Assembly (NCBI GenBank): GCA_938038735.1
Contig: CALHSW010000035.1
Coordinates: 1-24,545 of the forward strand
Length of the DNA stretch: 24,545 nt
Direction of reading: 5' to 3'
Source of the DNA: an uncultured Bacteroidia bacterium
GTDB lineage: Bacteria > Bacteroidota > Bacteroidia > Bacteroidales > CAJPTX01
Under the pieces are notes generated by a model. The model worked only from the letters and a program-made list of their open reading frames with translations, did not search any database and was not told where the DNA came from. Below, piece after piece: positions 1 through 6,561 of this stretch (positions are counted from its first letter, which is position 1; every line of letters starts with the position of its first letter). The position numbers and the translations under genes were made by a program.

Positions 1-339
1 ATGTGGGGGGAGACGGTGGCGTGCGACTATTTGGTTAGAGAGGGGTATACTATAGTTGACCGGAATTGGCGGGCGGGGCATTGCGAGCTGGATGTGGTGG
101 CGCGGCGAGGGGATGCGGCGCATGTGGTGGAGGTGAAGACGCGACGGGATAGCGTGTTTAATAGCGTTAACGAGCTGGTGCGGCCGAGCCAGCAGCGGTC
201 GATTCTCGATGCGGCCGATGCCTACGCCAAGAGCCACGGTTGGGTGAAGGCGATACAGGTGGATTTGCTGGTGGTGATAGAGGGGGAGGGCGCGCCGCAC
301 GTTGAATATTTCCCAGAGGCTATTCAGCCTGGTTTTTAG
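1..339 (+). CDS. YraN/UPF0102 family nuclease-fold protein, 5' end probably cut by window edge
   Basis: Small protein of the YraN (UPF0102) family, which has a PD-(D/E)XK nuclease-like fold; its cellular role is not settled. Visible here are the N-terminal GE...A..YL motif (E4), RNWR at 21-24, ELD at 29-31 and VEVKTRR at 43-49. E4, D31, E44 and K46 match the expected acidic/lysine catalytic pattern. The reading frame is open at base 1, and family members normally carry about 6-12 residues before the GE motif (often ending in a G-x-x-GE pattern). The ATG at base 1 is therefore probably an internal methionine, with the true start lying upstream of the window. The gene ends 23 bases before the MFS transporter and probably shares its transcript. 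Family assignment is confident; the start is not. Confidence 0.88.
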   Translation: MWGETVACDYLVREGYTIVDRNWRAGHCELDVVARRGDAAHVVEVKTRRDSVFNSVNELVRPSQQRSILDAADAYAKSHGWVKAIQVDLLVVIEGEGAPHVEYFPEAIQPGF

Positions 340-362
340 CAATATCATAGCAAGTAAAAAAA

Positions 363-1601
363 ATGGAGGAGGAGCTACTGGCGCACCGTGCGCCGCGATA
401 TACAAGGAAGGGGACACCACGTTTCATGCGGATTCGTTGGTGTATCCTTCTCACGGGTCTGTCGCTTTTTGCGCAGCTTTACGTTTACCAACCGCTTATA
501 GATGAGCTTCATGTGTCGTTTGGGATACTGCCCTCCACGGCGAGCCTATCGGTGTCAAGCGGCACGATAGGGATGGCAATAGGGCTGTTCATCTACGTGT
601 TCTATGCGGATGTGCTACCGCGGCGAAGGCTGATGGTGTACTCCATGGCGGTTTCGGCGGTGCTTACCACGATATCCATATTCGCCACCTCGTTTTGGTT
701 CCTCGTGACGCTGTGCCTACTCAAGGGAGTAGCACTTTCTGGCATCTCGGCCGTGGCGTTGGCCTACCTTGCGGAGGAGATAGACCCCAGCTGCATAGGG
801 GAGGCAATTAGCGTTTACCTCGCGGGGAATACGCTCGGCGGCATGAGCGGGCGTGTGGTATCGGGGCTCATCGCGGGGTGGTTCAATTGGCGTGTCAGCA
901 CGGCGGTGATTGCCGGTGTAGCCATTGTCCTAGCTATCATTTTTTGGGCGTTGTTCCCTAATTCCCATAATTTTACGCCGAAGAACATCCCGATTTCCGT
1001 GCGGCTGCGCCGCATGAAGCTCTTTCTCTCCACGCCCTACTTCCTATCGCTCTACTTGACGGGGTGCATCGCGATGGGCGTGTTTGTGAGCGTGTACAAC
1101 TACCTGAGCTTTGTGCTAACCAACGACTACCACCTTCCTCATTACATTGTGGCCTCGATATTCTTGATGTACACCGTGGGTATTCTAGGGTCGGTGTGGT
1201 TCGGCAAGGCGAGCGACCGTCGTTCATCAAGTTGGTTGCTTCGCCTTTCCCTGGGGGGGTACGCGCTGGGGATGGTGCTGATGGCAGTGCCATCGCTGGC
1301 GGTGGTTATAGTGGGTTTGTTTTTAATGACGCTCGCTTTTTTCGGGGTGCATATGATGGCGAGCCGGATGGTGTCAACGAAAGCTAAGGAGGGGAAAAGT
1401 AGTGCCACGTGCCTTTACTGGCTGTTCTACTACTTCGGGTCGAGCTCCATGGGGTATCTCATGGGGCTGGTGTACTTTGCCTACGGCTGGATGGCTTTCA
1501 TCGGGGTTAATGTGCTGCTGCTGGGCATTGCAGCGGCGGTGTCAGGGCATTTCATGCAGCCGCGCTACGTGCCGGGGGAGTCGTTTAGAGTGCCGAACTG
1601 A
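363..1601 (+). CDS. MFS transporter, YnfM-like
   Basis: Twelve-helix major facilitator superfamily permease of 412 aa in the inner membrane. It resembles E. coli YnfM, a putative drug/metabolite efflux protein: the N-terminal RKGTPRFMR (residues 15-23), the first-helix stretch ending in YQPL, the segment AYLAEEIDPS and the later LGGMSGRVVSGL all have close counterparts in YnfM as I remember it. The match at RKGTPRFMR lies upstream of an alternative ATG at 426, so I keep the start at 363. There is no clear Shine-Dalgarno sequence, only an A-rich run before the ATG, which is usual for Bacteroidota. It lies 23 bases after the YraN gene, so the two are probably co-transcribed. The substrate is unknown; proton-driven efflux is inferred from the family. 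Confidence 0.9.
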   Translation: MEEELLAHRAPRYTRKGTPRFMRIRWCILLTGLSLFAQLYVYQPLIDELHVSFGILPSTASLSVSSGTIGMAIGLFIYVFYADVLPRRRLMVYSMAVSAVLTTISIFATSFWFLVTLCLLKGVALSGISAVALAYLAEEIDPSCIGEAISVYLAGNTLGGMSGRVVSGLIAGWFNWRVSTAVIAGVAIVLAIIFWALFPNSHNFTPKNIPISVRLRRMKLFLSTPYFLSLYLTGCIAMGVFVSVYNYLSFVLTNDYHLPHYIVASIFLMYTVGILGSVWFGKASDRRSSSWLLRLSLGGYALGMVLMAVPSLAVVIVGLFLMTLAFFGVHMMASRMVSTKAKEGKSSATCLYWLFYYFGSSSMGYLMGLVYFAYGWMAFIGVNVLLLGIAAAVSGHFMQPRYVPGESFRVPN

Positions 1602-1724
1602 AAAGGTTGGAACGCATTGGAGTAATCCCGCGGACTGACGTAGAGAGTTGCTTCTCCAGGGTTGCAATGCCCGGTGTTTCATCCCTTAGATGCAGTCTGT
1701 AAAATGCTTTGCTGAACTAAAAAT

Positions 1725-1757
1725 AAACGGTGGCTGGAGGAATTCCAGCCACCGTTT
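1725..1757. terminator. Bidirectional hairpin terminator between convergent genes
   Basis: Perfect 14-bp stem (1725-1738 with 1744-1757) around a 5-base loop (1739-1743). On the + strand it is followed by a short T run (1755-1758). On the minus strand it is followed by a T run from the A tract at 1719-1723. It sits between the MFS gene ending at 1601 and the convergent M20 gene ending at 1780, 23 bases from the latter, and probably stops both. Confidence 0.85.
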
Positions 1758-1779
1758 TGATAGTAATGTCGCGCGCTTC

Positions 1780-3156
1780 CTACTTCTTCTCCATGCCTTC
1801 CGCGAAGTGGCGGTAGAAGAGGGGTATGGTTTCAATGCCCTTGAAGAACTGCGATAGCGGGAAGTTTTCGTTGGGCGAGTGGATGGCATCACTGCCGAGC
1901 CCAAAGCCGAGCAGAATGCTCTTTACGCCGAGCTTGCGCTCGAAGGCACTGACGATGGGTATGCTTCCGCCGCTGCGGTAGGGTATTGGCTCTATACCGT
2001 AGGTATCCTTGACGGCGCGGCTTGCGGCCTGGTAGCCAATCGTGTCGGTGGGGGCCACGTAGGGGTAGCCTCCGTGGTGGAACTCCGCCTTGACCTTTAC
2101 CGACTTGGGAGCGATCGACTGGAAATAGGTTTCAAATAGCTTCCCGATCTTCTCGTAGTCCTGGTTTGGCACGAGTCGCATGCTGATTTTGGCGTACGCC
2201 TTTGAGGGGATAATTGTTTTTGCCCCTTCCTCGATGTAGCCGCCCCACATCCCATTGACATCGCAGGTGGGGCGTATGCCGGTGCGCTCAATGGTGGAGT
2301 AGCCCTCTTCGCCCTGTAGTGCCGCCACGTCGAGTGCCTTCATGTACTCCTCCTGGTTAAACGGTGCGCGCGCCATGTTTTGGCGCTCCGCGGGGCTCAC
2401 CTCAAGCACATCGTCGTAGAATCCCGGGATGGTTACGCGGCCCTTTTCATCAATGAGCTGCCCAATCATTTTTGATAGCACATTCACAGGGTTGGCCACC
2501 GCGCCGCCGTATATGCCGGAATGCAAATCAACGTTGGGGCCTGTTACCTCTACCATCACGTAGCACAGCCCGCGGAGCCCCACGGTGATTGAGGGGAGGT
2601 CGGGCCCCATCATGGAGGTGTCGGAGACCAGGATGATATCTGATTTGACGAGCTCTTTGTGCGAGTCAAGCCATTTGTTGAGGCTGCTTGACCCGATCTC
2701 CTCCTCGCCCTCAAGCATGAATTTCACATTGCAGGGTAGGGTGTTGGTTTTCACCATCAGCTCAAAGGCCTTGGCATGGATGAAAGATTGCCCCTTGTCG
2801 TCGTCTGCCCCGCGGCCCCATATAATGCCGTCCTTGATGACTGGCTCGAAAGGCTCGGTGCGCCACTCGTTGAGCGGTTCGGCGGGCATGACGTCGTAGT
2901 GCCCATAAACCAGCACCGTGGGCTTAGATTTGTCAATGATCTTTTCACCGTAAACGATGGGGTTCCCCTCCGTGGGCATCACCTCTGCCCTGTCGGCCCC
3001 CGCATCGAGGATGGTCTTTTTCCAATACTCTGCGGCCTTTACCATGTCGGCTTTGTGCTCCGGCTTTGCGCTGATGGATGGGATGCGCAGCAGCCCGAAG
3101 AGTTCCTCAATGAAGCGGTCTTTGTTGGCTTCGATGTACCTTTTTATTGTCTCCAT
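1780..3156 (-). CDS. M20 family dipeptidase / metallopeptidase
   Basis: Zinc-dependent M20 (peptidase T/CPG2 group) hydrolase of 458 aa, close to the usual length for the dipeptidase subgroup; probably cytosolic and active on short peptides. Metal and catalytic residues are in place: H86 and D88 in YGHYDVMP, the bridging aspartate in GRGADDDKGQ (about D119), the catalytic glutamates in EGEEEIGS (about 151-153), D179 in SDTS, and H426 near the C terminus in DAIHSPNE. The lid/dimerisation domain lies in the middle (about 190-300). I chose the ATG at 3156, which gives METIKRYIEANKDRF, typical of the family; an in-frame GTG at 3174 would add six residues. A TAnnTTTG promoter element lies about 50 bases upstream. 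It is a single-gene unit ending at a strong terminator. Confidence 0.93.
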   Translation of the reverse strand: METIKRYIEANKDRFIEELFGLLRIPSISAKPEHKADMVKAAEYWKKTILDAGADRAEVMPTEGNPIVYGEKIIDKSKPTVLVYGHYDVMPAEPLNEWRTEPFEPVIKDGIIWGRGADDDKGQSFIHAKAFELMVKTNTLPCNVKFMLEGEEEIGSSSLNKWLDSHKELVKSDIILVSDTSMMGPDLPSITVGLRGLCYVMVEVTGPNVDLHSGIYGGAVANPVNVLSKMIGQLIDEKGRVTIPGFYDDVLEVSPAERQNMARAPFNQEEYMKALDVAALQGEEGYSTIERTGIRPTCDVNGMWGGYIEEGAKTIIPSKAYAKISMRLVPNQDYEKIGKLFETYFQSIAPKSVKVKAEFHHGGYPYVAPTDTIGYQAASRAVKDTYGIEPIPYRSGGSIPIVSAFERKLGVKSILLGFGLGSDAIHSPNENFPLSQFFKGIETIPLFYRHFAEGMEKK

Positions 3157-3205
3157 ACTGTTTCGTTTCTTCACGCGAGGTGCGTGACGTTAGTTTGTTA
3201 CGGAG

Positions 3206-3213
3206 CAAATATA
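3206..3213 (-). promoter_or_regulatory. Bacteroidota-type -7 promoter element for the M20 gene
   Basis: The minus strand reads TATATTTG, an exact TAnnTTTG match, about 50 bases before the chosen ATG at 3156. I see no convincing -33 TTTG at the usual spacing, so the call rests on the -7 element and its position. Confidence 0.5.
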
Positions 3214-3274
3214 GCAAAATATTGCGAGAGAGAGGGAGCGGGGGCTAGTTAAATCGGATTTGTAAATTGTAGAT

Positions 3275-3535
3275 CTACAGTAGATCCTTGAGAACTATAG
3301 AATAGTAGTTATCCAAAGCTTCTGCGAATAGGTACGTTTCCACACGTTTCAAATCTTCTAAAACTTCTTTTTTGTCTCTGAATTCTTTGTGAATCCACGC
3401 TAGGTCGCTTGCGGATACTTCCTCATCAAAGAGATAGCGACATAGTATATCGCAGCGGAGAACCAAGTCGTTACTGTAGTAGTTTGGAAGGTTCTCTTCG
3501 ATAAATCTCAAATAGGTCGGATCTAGCGTTGTCAT
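3275..3535 (-). CDS. Hypothetical 86-aa acidic protein, coupled to the HNH endonuclease gene
   Basis: I do not recognise this protein. It is 86 aa, acidic (about 18 D/E against 10 K/R), without signal peptide or membrane segment, and looks largely helical with several tyrosines (NYYSND near 18-23, DNYYS near 75-79) and two cysteines (28 and 32). Its ATG lies only 2 bases after the HNH stop codon, so it is almost certainly translated from the HNH transcript. Its GC content, about 41% in hand-counted lines, is well below the 55-60% of flanking genes, which suggests acquisition with the HNH gene. By position it could be an immunity, antidote or accessory subunit of the nuclease, but nothing in the sequence proves this. 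Confidence 0.7.
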   Translation of the reverse strand: MTTLDPTYLRFIEENLPNYYSNDLVLRCDILCRYLFDEEVSASDLAWIHKEFRDKKEVLEDLKRVETYLFAEALDNYYSIVLKDLL

Positions 3536-3537
3536 GC

Positions 3538-4314
3538 CTATCTACGGTTTAAGTATTGTTGGTAGTGGTAGTCTAAGAATTCTCTATTCGGGAAAAATCG
3601 GTTTGGGAGGATTATCCTTTTACGTTGTAGTCCAATGAGATAGCCCTTGAAGTTGGGCTCCTTCGCATTTTCCAGCAGCTCGTCAGATACAAGCACATCG
3701 CAATCGGGGGATATGGAGATGAGGTTCTCATCGTACGCTTTGTGAAAGAAAGGATTTAGGCATAGACCATTCGTTGGGTTTACCCGTAGCGCTGGGGCTT
3801 CTTGCCAGCTGATGATGTGGCACGCTTGGAGGAGGTTAGGGCTTTTTACCCCCGAAATGCAGCACCCTTCACTATAGGCACTAAGCACGGCGGCGCGAAA
3901 AAAGGATTGACCTATCCGCTGCTTGGCTATAACAATCCTCTCGCCGCTATTCGGTTCATTTTCAGAGTGCTCAAAGGGCGAAATAGCGTTGTCAGGGCTT
4001 TTCATGAGGCCCGCAATGATTTGTTCGCTTTCGTAGACTATTTTCTCCGGGGCCTCCCAAAACTCAGCCCATATTTCTTTTTCTAGCGATGCACCGTGGC
4101 GAAGGCCAGTTATTCCTCGCTTTTGCAGCTCGGGGTCTGATCGTCCAATGTTACCGATTTTCATGTTCAATGCGCCGGGGGAGCGGCCTAGGAGCGTTGC
4201 GTATCGTACAACCAGAGGATGGGTACTTCTGCTCGCTTGAAACGGAATTTTGCAGTAGGCGTTGAAAGCAACGAGCGTTTCTGCGCGGGTCCAGAGTGCA
4301 TGTTGATGTTCCAT
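3538..4314 (-). CDS. HNH endonuclease (HNH_2 type) with N-terminal targeting-like domain
   Basis: 258-aa protein with two parts. Residues about 1-95 form a conserved N-terminal domain (LWTRAETLVAFNAY, then LGRSPGALNMKIGN) that I recognise from other bacterial HNH proteins and that may mediate target recognition. Residues about 137-200 form the nuclease domain, with RAAVLSAYSEGCCISG leading into ACHIISW (H166), NPTNGLCLN (N182) and FHKAYDENL (H191), the H-N-H triad of the ββα-metal fold. Such proteins often occur in restriction or defence contexts, but no methyltransferase is encoded nearby, so a classical restriction-modification role is not supported. The gene is the first of a two-gene unit and has a very good promoter upstream. 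GC (about 47-55% in sampled lines) is below the surrounding genes. Confidence 0.87.
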   Translation of the reverse strand: MEHQHALWTRAETLVAFNAYCKIPFQASRSTHPLVVRYATLLGRSPGALNMKIGNIGRSDPELQKRGITGLRHGASLEKEIWAEFWEAPEKIVYESEQIIAGLMKSPDNAISPFEHSENEPNSGERIVIAKQRIGQSFFRAAVLSAYSEGCCISGVKSPNLLQACHIISWQEAPALRVNPTNGLCLNPFFHKAYDENLISISPDCDVLVSDELLENAKEPNFKGYLIGLQRKRIILPNRFFPNREFLDYHYQQYLNRR

Positions 4315-4369
4315 TTTTATGGGACTGTCAAGCGAGGTGCTATCTTTGGCATGTGAATAAATACGGTTG

Positions 4370-4400
4370 CAAATCTAATCACATCCATTGTCTTTTCAAA
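4370..4400 (-). promoter_or_regulatory. Bacteroidota housekeeping promoter for the HNH unit
   Basis: On the minus strand TTTG (4400-4397) is followed by exactly 19 bases and then TAGATTTG (4377-4370). This fits the Bacteroidota consensus TTTG-N19-21-TAnnTTTG. Predicted transcription start is near 4363, giving a leader of about 50 bases before the ATG at 4314. Confidence 0.8.
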
Positions 4401-4459
4401 TTTGATAGGATACCGTTCCTCGCTTCGGCTTTCTATAGAACGTTATAAATCCGTAGTAA

Positions 4460-4488
4460 TTGCAATTCAAAGGAAAATGCTACCTTTG
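4460..4488 (+). promoter_or_regulatory. Bacteroidota housekeeping promoter for the SiaB-creD unit
   Basis: TTG at 4460-4462, an 18-base spacer, then TACCTTTG at 4481-4488 (TAnnTTTG). The predicted start is near 4492-4495. This rules out the longer reading frame beginning at 4402 and leaves the ATGs at 4501, 4522 or 4525 as possible start codons. Confidence 0.7.
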
Positions 4489-4521
4489 CGGAAATACGAG
4501 ATGTGTAAAGGGGGAAAAGAG

Positions 4522-5094
4522 ATGATGAATTTGAGCTTTGACTTCATCAAGTCGATATCGAACATATACGATGAGATGCGTAGCAATGGCTTTTCGCTGG
4601 TGTACCTTGGCGAGTTTAGCCATGAGATAACCAAGATGTTCACATCGATGGCGGAGAGCGACATGGTGCGTAAGAACGAGGATCGCACCGTGCAGCGCAA
4701 GGTGTTCCACGTGATGGTGGAGACCATTCAGAATATGAACAAGCATTCCGACGAGACGATTGGGGATATCGGAAATGGGCTGTTCGTGATTGGGAAGAAG
4801 GATGACACCTACTACATTATAACATCCAACCGGGTTGGGGCTGCGCATAAGGCGAACCTAGAGCGGGCTTTGGACACGGTGAATAGGGCCAGCAGCGAGG
4901 AGCTTAAAGCGATGTTCAAGGAGCAGATGGTGAGCGGGGAGATGTCGCACAAAGGGGGCGCTGGGTTGGGATTGATTGATATACGCCGTAAAACGGGTAG
5001 CAACCTTGACTACGAATTCCTCACGCTTGATGAGGATAGCTACTTTTTCATCCTCAAGGTGGAGGTCAATGCTAAGAAGTTGGCCAAAGAGTAG
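4522..5094 (+). CDS. SiaB family protein kinase-like protein (GHKL/ATPase fold, DUF6272)
   Basis: 190-aa cytosolic protein of the SiaB/DUF6272 group, kinases with a histidine-kinase-like ATPase fold. In Pseudomonas, SiaB phosphorylates the small protein SiaC in a pathway controlling c-di-GMP and aggregation. Visible are an N-box-like segment VETIQNMNKHS (E67, N71, H75) and a glycine-rich lid GGAGLGLIDI (145-154). Start choice: the open frame extends to 4402, but a promoter at 4460-4488 lies inside that extension. A purine-rich stretch containing GGGGG directly precedes the ATG pair at 4522/4525, so I take 4522; 4501 is possible. The gene is followed after 38 bases by creD. No SiaC (DUF1987) or SiaA phosphatase gene is present in the window, which is unusual for the family. 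Confidence 0.82.
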   Translation: MMNLSFDFIKSISNIYDEMRSNGFSLVYLGEFSHEITKMFTSMAESDMVRKNEDRTVQRKVFHVMVETIQNMNKHSDETIGDIGNGLFVIGKKDDTYYIITSNRVGAAHKANLERALDTVNRASSEELKAMFKEQMVSGEMSHKGGAGLGLIDIRRKTGSNLDYEFLTLDEDSYFFILKVEVNAKKLAKE

Positions 5095-5132
5095 TAGGAT
5101 TCCGATAGGTTCTTTTTGAAAGGAGAATTGCC

Positions 5133-6461
5133 ATGAACATTGAGAAGAATGGGCGAGAGGTCTTGAGTGTCGGGCTACGGCTGGTGCTGCTCGGGGTGAT
5201 GGCCGTAGTGCTGCTGCTCGTGAGTTTATTGATATACCCCTTGGTGGGGGAGCGCATGGACAGCGCGGAGAAGGCAGTGGAAAGCATCGCTGCCCCATGG
5301 GGGAAGCAGCAGGTCATAGGGGGCCCAATGCTAGTTGTGCCGTACGCCGTGAGCGGGGAGAAGGGGCAGCTGGTGCGCAAAGAGATGGTGTTCATGGCGG
5401 ATTCGTTGTCTATTTCCGCTGCGGTAGCGCCTGAGGTGCGTGCTAGAGGGATCTATAAGGCATTGCTGTACCGGGCAGGGGCAACAGTGGAGGGCAGCTT
5501 TAAGGGGGTCGAGAGGTCGAGTTTTCCCGTAGAAGCTAAGGAGGTGTATTGGGAGGAGGCCGCGCTGCGCTACGGCGTATCGGACATTGTGGGGTTGAAA
5601 AACTTTGTCCGTTGCGAGGTGGGTGAGGATACGCTCATCCTGGACAAGGTGACGGATAAAACGCCGAACCGATTCTCTTTTTCTGCGGCGTTGACGGGTC
5701 CGATATCGGCTGGTTTAGTGGAGCGAGGTTTTCCCTTCCGGCTGGATGTAGAGCTGAATGGAAACGAGACCATAGGATTTTGCCCGATGGGGCGTACTAC
5801 CGATGTGGAGATGAGTCTGCGGTGGAGCAGCCCATCGTTTGTGGGGCGCTTTTTGCCCGATGAGCGGGAGGTGACAGACAGCCTCACGACGGCGCGCTGG
5901 CGGGTGCTCTCCATAAACCATCAAATTCCCGCCAGTTTCTCCTTTAGCGGAGAGTCAGATGATGACGTCTACCGCAATAGCTTTAGCTATGATGACGTGG
6001 CGGAGAATGAATTCGCTGTGAAGCTGTTGCAGCCCGTGTCGCACTATAAGCAGGTGGATAGGTCTGTGAAGTATGCCATTCTACTTATAGTTTTCACCTT
6101 CTTGACGATATTCTTCTGCGACTACTTTGCCAACAAGAAGATTCCGCTATTTTCCTATTTGCTGGTGGGCGTGGCGTTGCTACTTTTCTACACCCTATTG
6201 CTGTCGCTCTCGGAGCTTGTGGGTTTTGAGTGGGCGTACATAATTTCGGGCGTAGCGGTAGTGGGCTTGTCAACAGTTTACATATACGGATTTCTTCGCA
6301 GCGCGATGTACACGGCCATTGGGGGCGGCGTGATGGTGCTTCTCTACGGTATGATGTACATACTGCTTACACTTGAGAATTTGCCGCTGCTCATAGGGAG
6401 CATATTCCTATTCGTAGTGCTTGCGGTAGTGATGCGACTGTCGCTCAAGATGCGTTGGTGA
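5133..6461 (+). CDS. creD: CreD family inner membrane protein
   Basis: 442-aa inner membrane protein of the CreD family (PF06123), matching the usual length. It has one N-terminal membrane helix (about 14-37), a large periplasmic domain beginning with the family motif around VIGGPMLVVPY, and a C-terminal block of about five or six helices (about 312-442). In E. coli CreD belongs to the CreBC regulon and affects envelope integrity and tolerance of some colicins and beta-lactams; its biochemical activity is not established. A clear Shine-Dalgarno sequence (AAGGAG, about 8 bases before the ATG) supports the start. It lies 38 bases after the SiaB-like gene, so the two are probably one transcript. 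No CreB or CreC gene is nearby, so regulation probably differs from E. coli. Confidence 0.93.
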   Translation: MNIEKNGREVLSVGLRLVLLGVMAVVLLLVSLLIYPLVGERMDSAEKAVESIAAPWGKQQVIGGPMLVVPYAVSGEKGQLVRKEMVFMADSLSISAAVAPEVRARGIYKALLYRAGATVEGSFKGVERSSFPVEAKEVYWEEAALRYGVSDIVGLKNFVRCEVGEDTLILDKVTDKTPNRFSFSAALTGPISAGLVERGFPFRLDVELNGNETIGFCPMGRTTDVEMSLRWSSPSFVGRFLPDEREVTDSLTTARWRVLSINHQIPASFSFSGESDDDVYRNSFSYDDVAENEFAVKLLQPVSHYKQVDRSVKYAILLIVFTFLTIFFCDYFANKKIPLFSYLLVGVALLLFYTLLLSLSELVGFEWAYIISGVAVVGLSTVYIYGFLRSAMYTAIGGGVMVLLYGMMYILLTLENLPLLIGSIFLFVVLAVVMRLSLKMRW

Positions 6462-6561
6462 GAGGCGCAGTTAAAATGGGAGAGGGAGAAGGCATCCGTT
6501 GGTAGCCCATCGTGCGTGGGCGGGGGGTTCTTAGTGAGATATATTGAAAAAAGAGGGAGAC

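Noticed and set aside
1602..1724. Possible tRNA or small RNA in the gap after the MFS gene
   Set aside because: No cloverleaf, TΨC-like GGTTCGAATCC or promoter element could be found; only the terminator hairpin downstream is supported.
3275..4314. Classical restriction-modification system around the HNH gene
   Set aside because: No methyltransferase or specificity subunit is encoded in the neighbourhood, and the 86-aa protein is too small to be one.
4341..4348. TATCTTTG on the + strand, resembling a -7 element
   Set aside because: It is about 150 bases from the next + start codon, and a better element with a -33 match lies at 4460-4488.
4503..4511. GTGTAAAGG near the SiaB-like start, resembling the exporter repeat arm
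   Set aside because: Single half-site downstream of the predicted transcription start; probably chance.
4480..4848. 122-codon minus-strand frame opposite the SiaB-like gene
   Set aside because: Antisense shadow of a recognised family; it is rich in His and Leu, as expected from the reverse of coding DNA.
6544..6561. TTG-initiated extension of valS
   Set aside because: The ATG at 6562 gives the conserved N terminus and has a Shine-Dalgarno sequence that the extension would place inside the gene.
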